Below, in pieces: positions 52,431-60,937 of a stretch of 64,000 nt of DNA. Each line of letters opens with the position of its first letter. Positions within the stretch are counted from its first letter, which is position 1. The stretch spans positions 10,552-74,551 of the forward strand of contig CAMDDU010000021.1 in the NCBI GenBank assembly GCA_945892985.1, in the 5' to 3' direction. A program made the translations under genes and the position numbers. Origin of the DNA: CAITSH01 sp945892985 (GTDB taxonomy: Bacteria; Pseudomonadota; Gammaproteobacteria; Burkholderiales; SG8-39). The notes under the pieces are model-generated. The model was not told the origin of the DNA. It saw only the letters and a list, made by a program, of their open reading frames with translations, and made no database searches.

Positions 52431-52649
52431 TTACTTGGCGCGGAAAACGATCCGCGCCCTCGATAAGTCATACGGCGTAAGTTCCACCGTCACCTTGTCA
52501 CCCGGCAGGATGCGAATATAGTGCATGCGCATTTTTCCCGAGATGTGTCCCAACACGATATGCCCGTTCTCTAACTTCACGCGGAAGGTCGCGTTCGGGA
52601 GTGTTTCAGCGATCTCCCCCTGCATTTGGATTACGTCTTCCTTCGACAT
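52431..52649 (-). CDS. infA: translation initiation factor IF-1
   Basis: 72 residues, exactly the usual length. The S1-like OB fold is evident in ATFRVKLENGHIVLGHISGK and RILPGDKVTVELTPYDLSRA. It binds the ribosomal A site during initiation. Confidence 0.97.
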   Translation of the reverse strand: MSKEDVIQMQGEIAETLPNATFRVKLENGHIVLGHISGKMRMHYIRILPGDKVTVELTPYDLSRARIVFRAK

Positions 52650-52668
52650 GCGCTCCTTGTCTCTCCCG

Positions 52669-53994
52669 TTACCGGGAAGAGAACCCTGCCCCCTTGAAAT
52701 TCGCTTTTTTGAGCAGGCTTTCGTACTGGTGCGACATGATGTAAGCCTGGACCTGAGACATGAAATCCATCGTCACGACAACAATAATCAGCAACGAGGT
52801 TCCGCCGAAGTAAAACGGCACGTTCCATTTCAGAATAAGGAACTCGGGCAGCAGACAAACCAGCGTCACGTATACGGCGCCCGCGAGTGTCAACCGCATC
52901 AGAATCCGCTCAAGATAACGCGATGTCTGATCACCCGGCCGAATCCCCGGAACAAACGCACCCGACTTCTTAAGATTGTCGGCTGTTTCCTTTGGATTGT
53001 ATTGCAAGGCCGTGTAGAAAAAGCAAAAGAACACGATCGCCGACGCGTAAAGCAACACGTAGATCGGTTGCCCTGGCGACAGCGTTGCTGCGATGTCCTT
53101 GAGCCAGGTCATACCCTCGTGGGCCCCGAACCAACCAGCAATGGTGGCGGGAAACAAAATTATTGAAGAGGCAAAAATAGGGGGAATTACGCCCGCCATG
53201 TTTAGCTTGAAAGGGAGGTGCGATGACTGCCCACCGTAAACCTTGTTGCCGACCTGTCGTTTCGCGTAGTTGACGAGGATTTTCCGCTGGCCTCGCTCGA
53301 CAAAGCAAACCGCCCACGTAACCAAGGCAACAGCCACCGCGATGAGCAAAGCAACCAAGGGACTCATCGCTCCGGTTCGCACCAGTTCAAGCATCCCGGC
53401 AATGGCGCTAGGCAAACCTGCGGCAATTCCAGCGAAAATGATGATCGAGATACCGTTTCCTAGCCCGCGTTCAGTAATCTGCTCGCCCAACCACATCAGG
53501 AACATTGTACCGGTAACGAGTGTGGCTACAGTAGTGAAGCGGAACATAAGCCCGGGTTCCATAACCAAGCCAGCCTGGGATTCCAACGCTATCGAGATTC
53601 CGGTCGCCTGGAACAGCGCAAGAAGCACCGTCCCATAACGCGTATACTGCGTGATCTTGCGTTGACCCGATTGACCTTCCTTCTTCAACTGTTCGAGCTG
53701 CGGCGAAACCGCCGACATCAGTTGCATGATGATCGAAGCGGAGATATAGGGCATGATGCCCAGCGCAAAAATTGTGAACCGCGACAAGGCGCCGCCGGAA
53801 AACATGTTGAACATCCCAAGGATGCCGCCCTGCTGCGATTTAAACAAATCCGCGAGCGCAATCGGGTCAATCCCCGGCACGGGAATATGCGCCCCGATGC
53901 GGAACACAACCAGTGCCCCCAACAAAAACAGCAATCGTTTTTTCAGATCGCCGTACTTGCCGGATTTGCCAATTGGAGGAGATGAGGTAGCCAT
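52669..53994 (-). CDS. secY: preprotein translocase subunit SecY
   Basis: 441 residues with ten membrane helices; FFYTALQYNPKETADNLKKS is the conserved loop and RPGDQTSRYLERIL the C-terminal cytoplasmic element. It forms the channel for protein export and insertion with SecE and SecG. Its place between rplO and infA is classical. Confidence 0.98.
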   Translation of the reverse strand: MATSSPPIGKSGKYGDLKKRLLFLLGALVVFRIGAHIPVPGIDPIALADLFKSQQGGILGMFNMFSGGALSRFTIFALGIMPYISASIIMQLMSAVSPQLEQLKKEGQSGQRKITQYTRYGTVLLALFQATGISIALESQAGLVMEPGLMFRFTTVATLVTGTMFLMWLGEQITERGLGNGISIIIFAGIAAGLPSAIAGMLELVRTGAMSPLVALLIAVAVALVTWAVCFVERGQRKILVNYAKRQVGNKVYGGQSSHLPFKLNMAGVIPPIFASSIILFPATIAGWFGAHEGMTWLKDIAATLSPGQPIYVLLYASAIVFFCFFYTALQYNPKETADNLKKSGAFVPGIRPGDQTSRYLERILMRLTLAGAVYVTLVCLLPEFLILKWNVPFYFGGTSLLIIVVVTMDFMSQVQAYIMSHQYESLLKKANFKGAGFSSR

Positions 53995-54012
53995 GAGTGT
54001 CCGCGAACGAGC

Positions 54013-54594
54013 TTATTCGCCCTTTTTCGGCTTCTTTTCGGCTTTCGGTTTGGCCGCTGGCTTGACAGCCGCGACGACTGGCTTCGCGGCGTCGGCAATA
54101 CGTTTTTCCGCTTTGGCTTTCTGACGCGCCAGCTTCTTACCTTCCACAACCTTCACCTCAGGCAGAACAATACTGCCACCTGCCGCCTCAATGGCCGCCT
54201 GGGCACCCTTAGTAGCCGCGATGCCAGTGAGCGAGAGTTTGCGAGTGAGACTCCCGGAGAGAAACACTTTGGCGCGCAAGGCACCGGCAGCAACGATCCC
54301 GGCCAACTTGAGCGCGGCCAAATCTATCGAGTCACCCTTGATTTTTTCCAGGTCTGACAAGCGCACTCCGGCACATAACTTGTGTGTGAGCGAAACGAAG
54401 CCGCGTTTGGGCAAGCGCCGCTGCAATGGCATCTGGCCACCCTCAAAGCCGACTTTATGAAAACCGCCGGAACGCGATTTCTGACCTTTATGGCCGCGAC
54501 CCGCAGTTTTGCCAAGGCCCGATCCGATACCACGGCCTACGCGGCGACGTTTGCGGTTGGCGCCGGCGGCCGGTTTGATGGTGTTTAGTTCCAT
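54013..54594 (-). CDS. rplO: 50S ribosomal protein L15 with an extended C-terminal tail
   Basis: 193 residues, about 49 more than usual. The core is standard (MELNTIKPAAGANRKRRRVG to GGSIVLPEVKVVEGKK). The extra part is rich in lysine, alanine and proline (AKPKAEKKPKKGE at the end), so probably flexible and RNA-binding. L15 helps organise the 23S RNA core. Confidence 0.95.
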   Translation of the reverse strand: MELNTIKPAAGANRKRRRVGRGIGSGLGKTAGRGHKGQKSRSGGFHKVGFEGGQMPLQRRLPKRGFVSLTHKLCAGVRLSDLEKIKGDSIDLAALKLAGIVAAGALRAKVFLSGSLTRKLSLTGIAATKGAQAAIEAAGGSIVLPEVKVVEGKKLARQKAKAEKRIADAAKPVVAAVKPAAKPKAEKKPKKGE

Positions 54595-54617
54595 AGTCGT
54601 GATTCCTGTATGCCGGC

Positions 54618-54803
54618 TCAGGCCGGTACGGCCTTGACGAGATAATTGACCGCATTAATCATGCCGCGCACTTCCGGCGTATCGACGAGTTCTACGGTCT
54701 GGTTGATCTTGCGAAGACCGAGGCCGCGTACGCTGGCACGATGTGATTCCTTGCAATTTATGACGCTTTTTATCAGTGTCACTTTCACTTTTTTGTCAGC
54801 CAT
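54618..54803 (-). CDS. rpmD: 50S ribosomal protein L30
   Basis: 61 residues; KVKVTLIKSVINCKESHRAS then GLGLRKINQTVELVDTPEV. It lies between rpsE (11 bp) and rplO (23 bp), the canonical place. Confidence 0.95.
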   Translation of the reverse strand: MADKKVKVTLIKSVINCKESHRASVRGLGLRKINQTVELVDTPEVRGMINAVNYLVKAVPA

Positions 54804-54814
54804 GATGATTCTCG

Positions 54815-55336
54815 TTAGTTGAGAATTTCGTCGATCGTCTTGCCGCGTTTGGCGGCAATTTCCGACGGCGTATTCATTTTTTTCAGACCATCTAGCGTCG
54901 CACGAACAACGTTGTAAGGGTTGGTCGAACCAATGATTTTTGCAAGGACATTGGTAACGCCCACGACTTCAAAGACCGCCCGCATCGGGCCACCAGCGAT
55001 AATCCCCGTACCTTCAGAGGCCGGTTGCATCAAAACCCGCGATGCACCGTGCTGGCCGATAACCGCGTGATGCAATGTGCCGTTCTTAAGGCTCACCCGG
55101 AACATCTTTCTGCGCGCCTCCTCAAGGGCTTTCTGCATAGCGACAGGAACTTCCCGCGCCTTGCCTTTACCCATGCCCACGCCGCCATCGCCATCACCAA
55201 CAACGGTCAGCGCAGCGAAGCCCATGATCCGCCCGCCTTTCACGACCTTGGTGACGCGATTTACCGCGACCATTTTCTCGCGAAGACCGTCTGAACGCTC
55301 TTCGTTGTTTTGCATCCTGGGTTGCATTCTTGCCAT
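54815..55336 (-). CDS. rpsE: 30S ribosomal protein S5
   Basis: 173 residues. The double-stranded RNA-binding region is NRVTKVVKGGRIMGFAALTV and the loop GDGDGGVGMGKGKAREV. It maintains decoding accuracy and is a target of spectinomycin in related bacteria. Confidence 0.97.
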   Translation of the reverse strand: MARMQPRMQNNEERSDGLREKMVAVNRVTKVVKGGRIMGFAALTVVGDGDGGVGMGKGKAREVPVAMQKALEEARRKMFRVSLKNGTLHHAVIGQHGASRVLMQPASEGTGIIAGGPMRAVFEVVGVTNVLAKIIGSTNPYNVVRATLDGLKKMNTPSEIAAKRGKTIDEILN

Positions 55337-55348
55337 CGTCGTTCCTTG

Positions 55349-55705
55349 TCAGAACTTAAGACCGCCCTCACGGGCGGCGTCAGCGAGGGCTTTCACCCTG
55401 CCGTGGTACTTAAAGCCCGAGCGGTCAAACGCGACTTGCTCGATCCCGAGTTGCTTTGCTTTTTCAGCGATCCGCTTGCCGACAAATTCGGCCGCCGCCT
55501 TGTTCCCGCCGTTGGCGAGCTTGGCGCGCACATCCTTCTCCGCAGATGAAGCTGCGGCGAGAATTTTTCCGCCCGACGCGTCGATAACCTGCGCATAAAT
55601 ATGGCTGTTGGTGCGGTGGACGGAAAGGCGAACAGCGCGAAGCTGGCTGATCTTGTGTCGGGTCTGGGCTGCGCGCCGGACGCGCGACTGGTTCTTATCA
55701 ATCAT
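55349..55705 (-). CDS. rplR: 50S ribosomal protein L18
   Basis: 118 residues; RVRRAAQTRHKISQLRAVRL, HIYAQVID and FDRSGFKYHGRVKALADAAR. It binds 5S rRNA. It starts MIDKNQ, 12 bp upstream of rpsE. Confidence 0.97.
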   Translation of the reverse strand: MIDKNQSRVRRAAQTRHKISQLRAVRLSVHRTNSHIYAQVIDASGGKILAAASSAEKDVRAKLANGGNKAAAEFVGKRIAEKAKQLGIEQVAFDRSGFKYHGRVKALADAAREGGLKF

Positions 55706-55714
55706 GGCTTGTCC

Positions 55715-56248
55715 TTATTTCTTCTTGGTCTCTTTGATGACAACCACTTCGTCGGCATAACGCACACCCTTGCCTTTGTACGGCTCGGGCGAACGATACG
55801 CGCGTACTTCAGCGGCTACCTGACCCACCGCCTGCTTATCCGATCCCTTGATCAGGATTTCGGTCTGCGTCGGTGTTTCACATTTCACACCCTTGGGCAT
55901 CTGATGCACTACCGGATGTGAGAAACCAAGCGTGAGATTGAGCTTGTCGCCCTGCGCCTGGGCACGGTAACCAACTCCGACCAAGGTGAGCTTCTTTTGA
56001 AAACCGGTCGTGACACCAATGACCATATTCGCCACAAGTGCTCGGAGTGTTCCAGACATAGCGTTTGACTGCTGGGAGTCGTTGGCGGCGGCGAACAATA
56101 ACTTGTCACCATCCTTGACCACATTGACATCCCCGTTCAGGTGTTGCGTCAGGATCCCAAGCGGCCCCTTGACTGCAACTTCGGTGGCGCCGAGCGTAAT
56201 TTCAACGCCCTTGGGGAGCTCTACTGGATATTTTGCGATTCGCGACAT
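55715..56248 (-). CDS. rplF: 50S ribosomal protein L6
   Basis: 177 residues, standard. MSRIAKYPVELPKGVEITLG opens it and RSPEPYKGKGVRYADEVVV is the signature near the end. It sits near the factor-binding site. Confidence 0.97.
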   Translation of the reverse strand: MSRIAKYPVELPKGVEITLGATEVAVKGPLGILTQHLNGDVNVVKDGDKLLFAAANDSQQSNAMSGTLRALVANMVIGVTTGFQKKLTLVGVGYRAQAQGDKLNLTLGFSHPVVHQMPKGVKCETPTQTEILIKGSDKQAVGQVAAEVRAYRSPEPYKGKGVRYADEVVVIKETKKK

Positions 56249-56257
56249 GTTTCCCTC

Positions 56258-56653
56258 TTACGCCACGATGCAAAGCACTTCGCCACCGACACCGGTCGCA
56301 CGCGCTTTGCGGTCAGTCATCACACCCTGGGAGGTCGATACAATCGCGACGCCAAGACCATTCATTACCTTAGGTAGATCATCGCGCCCTTTGTAAATCC
56401 GGAGGCCGGGACGGGATACCCGCTCAATTTTCTCGATCACAGGCCGATCGGCGTAATACTTGAGGCCGATTTCAAGATCGCTCTTGCCCTCGCGTAACAC
56501 CACCTTGTACTCGTCAATATAGCCCTCGTCCTTCAGCACTTGCGCTATGGATTGCTTGAGCTTGGAGGCCGGCATAAACACGGAAGTCTTGCGCACCGCT
56601 TGCGCGTTGCGAATCCGGGTGAGCATATCGGCTATCGGGTCAGTCATACTCAT
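56258..56653 (-). CDS. rpsH: 30S ribosomal protein S8
   Basis: 131 residues; MSMTDPIADMLTRIRNAQAV and the end GLGVAIVSTSQGVMTDRKAR. In E. coli S8 represses the spc operon through its mRNA. Possible here too. Confidence 0.97.
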   Translation of the reverse strand: MSMTDPIADMLTRIRNAQAVRKTSVFMPASKLKQSIAQVLKDEGYIDEYKVVLREGKSDLEIGLKYYADRPVIEKIERVSRPGLRIYKGRDDLPKVMNGLGVAIVSTSQGVMTDRKARATGVGGEVLCIVA

Positions 56654-56665
56654 ACAAATACTCCT

Positions 56666-56971
56666 TTACCAGCTAGCCTTGGTCATGCCGGGAATTTCCC
56701 CGCGCATGGCGATATCACGCAATTTGCTGCGCGACAGACCGAACTTGCTGTAGACGCCACGCGGGCGACCAGTCAATGCACAACGGTTGCGAAGACGGAC
56801 GGGCGACGAATTTCGCGGCAGCGCCTGGAACTTGGCGCGTGCTTCAGCACGCTCTTCGTCGGACAGTTTCATATTGTTCAGGATCGCGAGCAATTCGGCG
56901 CGCTTGACGGCGAACTTGGCTACGGTCTTGCGACGCTTCTTGTCTCGATTGACTACGGCGAGTTTGGCCAT
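56666..56971 (-). CDS. rpsN: 30S ribosomal protein S14
   Basis: 101 residues from ATG 56971 (MAKLAVVNRDKKRRKTVAKF); earlier in-frame starts are in the rplE end. It is the long, zinc-independent type: the zinc cysteines are absent (NRCALTGRPRGVYSKFGLSR has one). Standard length. Confidence 0.96.
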   Translation of the reverse strand: MAKLAVVNRDKKRRKTVAKFAVKRAELLAILNNMKLSDEERAEARAKFQALPRNSSPVRLRNRCALTGRPRGVYSKFGLSRSKLRDIAMRGEIPGMTKASW

Positions 56972-56981
56972 TAACCAGTCC

Positions 56982-57521
56982 TCAGTTTTTGAACGGAAAT
57001 TTGAACGCGGCGAGGAGTGCTCTCGCCTCCGCATCCGATTTCGCAGTGGTGGTGATGCTTATATTCAGGCCACGAATAGAATCGATCTTGTCATACTCGA
57101 TTTCCGGAAAAATGATCTGCTCTTTGACGCCTAGGTTGTAGTTGCCGCGACCATCAAACGCGCGCCCTGATATGCCACGGAAGTCACGAATACGCGGAAT
57201 CGCAACCGACACAAGCCTATCGAGGAACTCGTACATGCGTTGCCCACGAAGCGTAACCATACAACCGACCGGGTAGCCTTTGCGTACTTTGAACGTAGCG
57301 ATCGACTTTTTTGCCTTGGTGACAACGGGCTTCTGACCCGCAATTTTCACCATGTCACCAAGAGCGTTATCGAGAATTTTCTTGTCGTTCACCGTCTCAC
57401 CGACACCCATGTTGAGGGTGATTTTCTCAATCCTGGGCACTTGCATGACAGACTTGTAGCCGAACTGCTTTAGCAGATCGGGCACAACTTTGTCTTTATA
57501 GAAAGCCTGCAGCCTAGCCAT
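56982..57521 (-). CDS. rplE: 50S ribosomal protein L5
   Basis: 179 residues, exactly as in E. coli. ARLQAFYKDKVVPDLLKQFG and VTLRGQRMYEFLDRLVSVAI. It binds 5S rRNA and the P-site tRNA. Confidence 0.97.
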   Translation of the reverse strand: MARLQAFYKDKVVPDLLKQFGYKSVMQVPRIEKITLNMGVGETVNDKKILDNALGDMVKIAGQKPVVTKAKKSIATFKVRKGYPVGCMVTLRGQRMYEFLDRLVSVAIPRIRDFRGISGRAFDGRGNYNLGVKEQIIFPEIEYDKIDSIRGLNISITTTAKSDAEARALLAAFKFPFKN

Positions 57522-57536
57522 AGATCAATCCCTCCC

Positions 57537-57854
57537 TCAAGCGTCCACGGCTTCGCCGTTGGACTTAAAAATGCGAACCTTGCGACCGTCCTCGAGAACC
57601 CTTACGCCAACGCGATCGGCTTTCTGGGTTTGCGGATTGAACAACGCAACGTTGGAGATATGGAGGGGCATGTCTTTATCGACAATTCCACCCGTCTGAT
57701 TTTTCATAGGATTCGGCTTAACGTGCTTTTTGACACGGTTTATACCCTCGACAACGACATGATCCTTGTCGGAGCGACGAACAACCGCACCCCTCTTACC
57801 CTTATCACGCCCGGAAATGACGATAACGTCATCACCTTTTTTAATTTTTTCCAT
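57537..57854 (-). CDS. rplX: 50S ribosomal protein L24
   Basis: 105 residues. The KOW motif is KKGDDVIVISGRDKGKRGAV. It is an assembly initiator at the exit tunnel. It lies 15 bp from rplE. Confidence 0.97.
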   Translation of the reverse strand: MEKIKKGDDVIVISGRDKGKRGAVVRRSDKDHVVVEGINRVKKHVKPNPMKNQTGGIVDKDMPLHISNVALFNPQTQKADRVGVRVLEDGRKVRIFKSNGEAVDA

Positions 57855-57876
57855 AACTGAGCTCCTTGCCTAAGCG

Positions 57877-58245
57877 CTACAGCACTTCGGGTGCCAGCGA
57901 CACGATTTTCATGAACCGCTCAGTACGTAACTCGCGCGTCACCGGTCCAAAAATGCGGGTACCGATAGGCTCAAGCTTTGCATTGAGCAACACAGCCGCA
58001 TTCGCATCGAACTTGACCAGTGAGCCATCATTGCGACGCACACCCTTGGCCGTACGAACGACCACGGCGTGATAGATTTCGCCTTTTTTGACGCGCCCCC
58101 GCGGGGCACAGTCCTTGACGGTAACCTTGATCACATCACCGATTTGCGCGTAGCGACGCTTTGACCCGCCCAACACCTTTATGCACATGACTGAACGCGC
58201 ACCGGTGTTGTCGGCGACATCGAGAACCGACTGCATCTGAATCAT
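57877..58245 (-). CDS. rplN: 50S ribosomal protein L14
   Basis: 122 residues; MIQMQSVLDVADNTGARSVM and IFGPVTRELRTERFMKIVSL. First gene of the spc operon, 169 bp after rpsQ with its own promoter in the gap. Confidence 0.97.
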   Translation of the reverse strand: MIQMQSVLDVADNTGARSVMCIKVLGGSKRRYAQIGDVIKVTVKDCAPRGRVKKGEIYHAVVVRTAKGVRRNDGSLVKFDANAAVLLNAKLEPIGTRIFGPVTRELRTERFMKIVSLAPEVL

Positions 58246-58377
58246 TTAATTTCCTCTCCAACTTTTCCGCTGCGCCTCATGAGGCAAATTCTGCGAACAG
58301 TTTTGGACCCGTACGGGTTGAATTTCACTTGGCTGCTCTCGTTGCACGTGGAACTGCAGGCAACAGGACAGCCAGCG

Positions 58378-58406
58378 ACTATAGCTTAAAAAAGAAACCT
58401 GCGCAA
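58378..58406 (-). promoter_or_regulatory. promoter of the spc operon
   Basis: On the minus strand TTGCGC, 17-bp spacer, TATAGT (five of six consensus bases), in the 169-bp rpsQ-rplN gap where proteobacterial spc promoters lie. The gap also has two 12-bp perfect palindromes, GCCTCATGAGGC and ACCCGTACGGGT. Confidence 0.7.
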
Positions 58407-58414
58407 GCGAATTG

Positions 58415-58684
58415 TTATACTGCCCGCGACTTTTCAACAAGCTTGATGACGCGCCATGCCTTTGTCTTGGAAATCGGACGGCACTCCTCGATAGTGACCA
58501 GATCCCCCTGCTTGAACTCGCCAGTCTCGGAATGCGCGTGATACTTCTTTGAACGCACGACGATTTTACCGATCAGCGGATGTTTCACCCGACGCTCAAT
58601 CAATACGGTAACCGTTTTGTTCATTTTGTCGCTAACAACCCGCCCCGTAAGACTGCGGATGGTCTTTGTTTTCAGTTCTGTCAT
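58415..58684 (-). CDS. rpsQ: 30S ribosomal protein S17
   Basis: 89 residues; LTGRVVSDKMNKTVTVLIER and KRRVKHPLIGK-like loop. Last gene of the S10 unit; overlaps rpmC by 4 bp. Confidence 0.96.
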   Translation of the reverse strand: MTELKTKTIRSLTGRVVSDKMNKTVTVLIERRVKHPLIGKIVVRSKKYHAHSETGEFKQGDLVTIEECRPISKTKAWRVIKLVEKSRAV

Positions 58685-58875
58685 TTTGACCTCGTCTTTT
58701 CGGCCAGAAGCGTCCGAACCCGCGCTATATCCCGCTTGGTTCGTTTCAACTGGCTGGTGTTCGTGAGCTGTTGGGTGGCCTTTTGCATGCGCATGGAAAA
58801 CTGCGCCTTAAGAAGGTTGCTCAACTCTTCGCTCAATTGTGCCTCGTCCTTGGCACGAAGTTCGTTGGTTTTCAT
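58681..58875 (-). CDS. rpmC: 50S ribosomal protein L29
   Basis: 64 residues of two helices: MKTNELRAKDEAQLSEELSN and LKRTKRDIARVRTLLAEK. It sits near the tunnel exit and helps bind the signal recognition particle. Confidence 0.95.
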   Translation of the reverse strand: MKTNELRAKDEAQLSEELSNLLKAQFSMRMQKATQQLTNTSQLKRTKRDIARVRTLLAEKTRSK

Positions 58876-58878
58876 GTC

Positions 58879-59292
58879 TTACCCCACAAGGCGGTGTACA
58901 AAGGTGGTTCGGATTGGCAACTTAGCGGCAGCCAGGGCAAACGCCTCGCGAGCGAGCGTCTCATTGACACCGTCCATCTCATAAAGCACTTTGCCCGGAA
59001 CAATTTCCGCGACAAAATACTCTGGATTACCCTTACCGTTTCCCATACGAACTTCGGCTGGCTTCTGCGAGATTGGCTTATCCGGGAAAATACGAATCCA
59101 GATACGACCTCCGCGCTTGATGTGGCGGCTCATGGCGCGCCGCGCCGCCTCGATCTGGCGCGCGGTTAGACGTCCGCGGCCGGTGGCTTTGAGGCCGAAT
59201 TCCCCGAAGGAAACCTTATTGCCGCGCGTAGCCACGCCTTTGTTCCGGCCCTTTTGCTGCTTGCGATATTTTGTACGTGCTGGTTGAAGCAT
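58879..59292 (-). CDS. rplP: 50S ribosomal protein L16
   Basis: 137 residues; MLQPARTKYRKQQKGRNKGV and RIWIRIFPDKPISQKPAEVR, then GKGNPEYFVAEI. It positions the A-site tRNA. It lies 3 bp upstream of rpmC. Confidence 0.97.
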   Translation of the reverse strand: MLQPARTKYRKQQKGRNKGVATRGNKVSFGEFGLKATGRGRLTARQIEAARRAMSRHIKRGGRIWIRIFPDKPISQKPAEVRMGNGKGNPEYFVAEIVPGKVLYEMDGVNETLAREAFALAAAKLPIRTTFVHRLVG

Positions 59293-59310
59293 ACTTGGCT
59301 CCTGATCCGC

Positions 59311-60234
59311 TTATTCAGCGGACTTGGTCGTGGTTTTCTTGGCGACACGCTTGACCGCGGTCTTCGGCTTGGCATCCTCTGCCTTGGCTTCGGGCTTTAC
59401 ATCTCCCTCTGCTGCAGTTTTCTTGACGGGCGCGCGCCGTGCAGTCTTCGGCTTATCACCCGCCGGAGAGACTTCCCCCGCGGTCTTCTCGGCTGGCATT
59501 GACTCTCCGGCGGACGTCGCACGCGGCGCAGCCTTCTTCGCCTTGCGCGCGACTACGTTTTCGTCGGAAGCTGGCATGGGTGCGGAGAGTGGTTGCTCGC
59601 TCTTGGGCAGCACTTCTCCCTTGTACACCCAAACCTTGACGCCGATGATCCCATAGGTGGTCTTTGCCTCGGAAGTACCATAATCAATGTCGGCGCGGAG
59701 CGTGTGCAAGGGAACCCGCCCCTCCCGATACCACTCAGTGCGGGCAATCTCAATTCCATTCAAACGCCCCGCACTCATGATCTTGATTCCCTGGGCACCG
59801 AGGCGCATCGCGTTTTGCATCGCTCGCTTCATTGCACGCCGGAACATAATGCGTTTTTCAAGCTGCTGGGTGATCGAGTCAGCAATAAGCTGTGCATCGA
59901 TCTCCGGCTTGCGGATTTCCTCAATGTTGACGTGCACCATTTGCACGCCAAGCAGTTTGCGAAGCTCGGCCTTGAGCACCTCGATGTCCTCGCCTTTTTT
60001 TCCAATTACGACACCGGGGCGTGCGCTATGGATGGTTATCCGGGCATCCTTTGCGGGCCGTTCGATAATCACGCGACCGACGGATGCGTGCGCTAGCTTT
60101 TTCTTAAGGTACTCGCGGACCTTGAGGTCCTCAATGAGCATCCCGGGGAAATTCTTGCTGTTAGCAAACCAGCGCGAACTCCAGTTTTTATTGACCGAAA
60201 GACGGAAACCTATCGGATGGATTTTTTGTCCCAT
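59311..60234 (-). CDS. rpsC: 30S ribosomal protein S3 with a long basic C-terminal tail
   Basis: 307 residues, some 70-75 beyond the 233-residue E. coli type. The KH domain is standard (KKGEDIEVLKAELRKLLGVQ) and so is the C-terminal core up to PKSEQPL near residue 217. The last 85 residues (KKAAPRATSAGE, KTARRAPVKKTAAEG, VAKKTTTKSAE) are lysine/alanine/threonine-rich. The tail probably lies on the solvent side at the mRNA entry. Confidence 0.96.
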   Translation of the reverse strand: MGQKIHPIGFRLSVNKNWSSRWFANSKNFPGMLIEDLKVREYLKKKLAHASVGRVIIERPAKDARITIHSARPGVVIGKKGEDIEVLKAELRKLLGVQMVHVNIEEIRKPEIDAQLIADSITQQLEKRIMFRRAMKRAMQNAMRLGAQGIKIMSAGRLNGIEIARTEWYREGRVPLHTLRADIDYGTSEAKTTYGIIGVKVWVYKGEVLPKSEQPLSAPMPASDENVVARKAKKAAPRATSAGESMPAEKTAGEVSPAGDKPKTARRAPVKKTAAEGDVKPEAKAEDAKPKTAVKRVAKKTTTKSAE

Positions 60235-60243
60235 ACGTGCCCC

Positions 60244-60621
60244 TTAACCCTTGGTCGCAGCCTTTGCGGCGGCGCCCTTCTTTGGTTTGACTTCGTCGCC
60301 GACGGTGATGAAAATATGGCATGTCGGCTTGATGATACCGTTACCGCGGCCTTTGGCGCGCGCAGTAAAACGTTTCAGAACGGTGCCTTTTTCGACGTAA
60401 ATGGTCTTGACCTTGAGCTCGTCGATATCGGCGCCATCGTTATGCTCAGCATTAGCTATTGCCGATTCGAGCACTTTTTTGATGATCCTCGCACCTTTCT
60501 TGGGGCTGAAAGCCAGCAAGTTGAGCGCATTTTCGACGGTCAGCCCGCGAATCTGGTCAGCCACAAGTCGACCCTTCTGGGCGGACAGGCGGACACCACG
60601 TAGTTTTGCTTGAGTTTCCAT
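60244..60621 (-). CDS. rplV: 50S ribosomal protein L22 with a short basic tail
   Basis: 125 residues, about 15 more than usual. The core is METQAKLRGVRLSAQKGRLV and the tunnel loop region TVLKRFTARAKGRGNGIIKP. The additional end VKPKKGAAAKAATKG is lysine/alanine-rich, like S3 and L15. The erythromycin-associated loop is intact. Confidence 0.96.
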   Translation of the reverse strand: METQAKLRGVRLSAQKGRLVADQIRGLTVENALNLLAFSPKKGARIIKKVLESAIANAEHNDGADIDELKVKTIYVEKGTVLKRFTARAKGRGNGIIKPTCHIFITVGDEVKPKKGAAAKAATKG

Positions 60622-60633
60622 GTCGCGTTCCTC

Positions 60634-60930
60634 TTACTTCTTTGGCGGGCCGGAGGGCGCCGCCACCTTCTTGTCAGCCGAATGGGCCTTGAAGGTGCGT
60701 GTGAGAGCAAATTCGCCCAATTTGTGGCCAACCATGTTTTCCGAAATGTACACGGGCATATGTTGCTTGCCGTTGTGCACCGCGATGGTCAGGCCGACGA
60801 AATCGGGCAGAATCGTTGAACGACGCGACCAAGTCTTGATTGGGCGCTTGTCGTTGCCGGAACGTGCTGTATCCACCTTTTTAATCAGGTGTGCATCAAC
60901 GAACGGGCCTTTTTTAACTGAACGTGCCAT
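60634..60930 (-). CDS. rpsS: 30S ribosomal protein S19
   Basis: 98 residues, slightly longer than 92; MARSVKKGPFVDAHLIKKVD and KTWSRRSTILPDFVGLTIAV. It is in the head of the small subunit. Confidence 0.97.
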   Translation of the reverse strand: MARSVKKGPFVDAHLIKKVDTARSGNDKRPIKTWSRRSTILPDFVGLTIAVHNGKQHMPVYISENMVGHKLGEFALTRTFKAHSADKKVAAPSGPPKK

Positions 60931-60937
60931 AGGTCAC

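Noticed and set aside
58261..58340. Short palindromes GCCTCATGAGGC and ACCCGTACGGGT as regulator sites
   Set aside because: They are downstream of the promoter and short, and no matching copies were seen at the alpha promoter.
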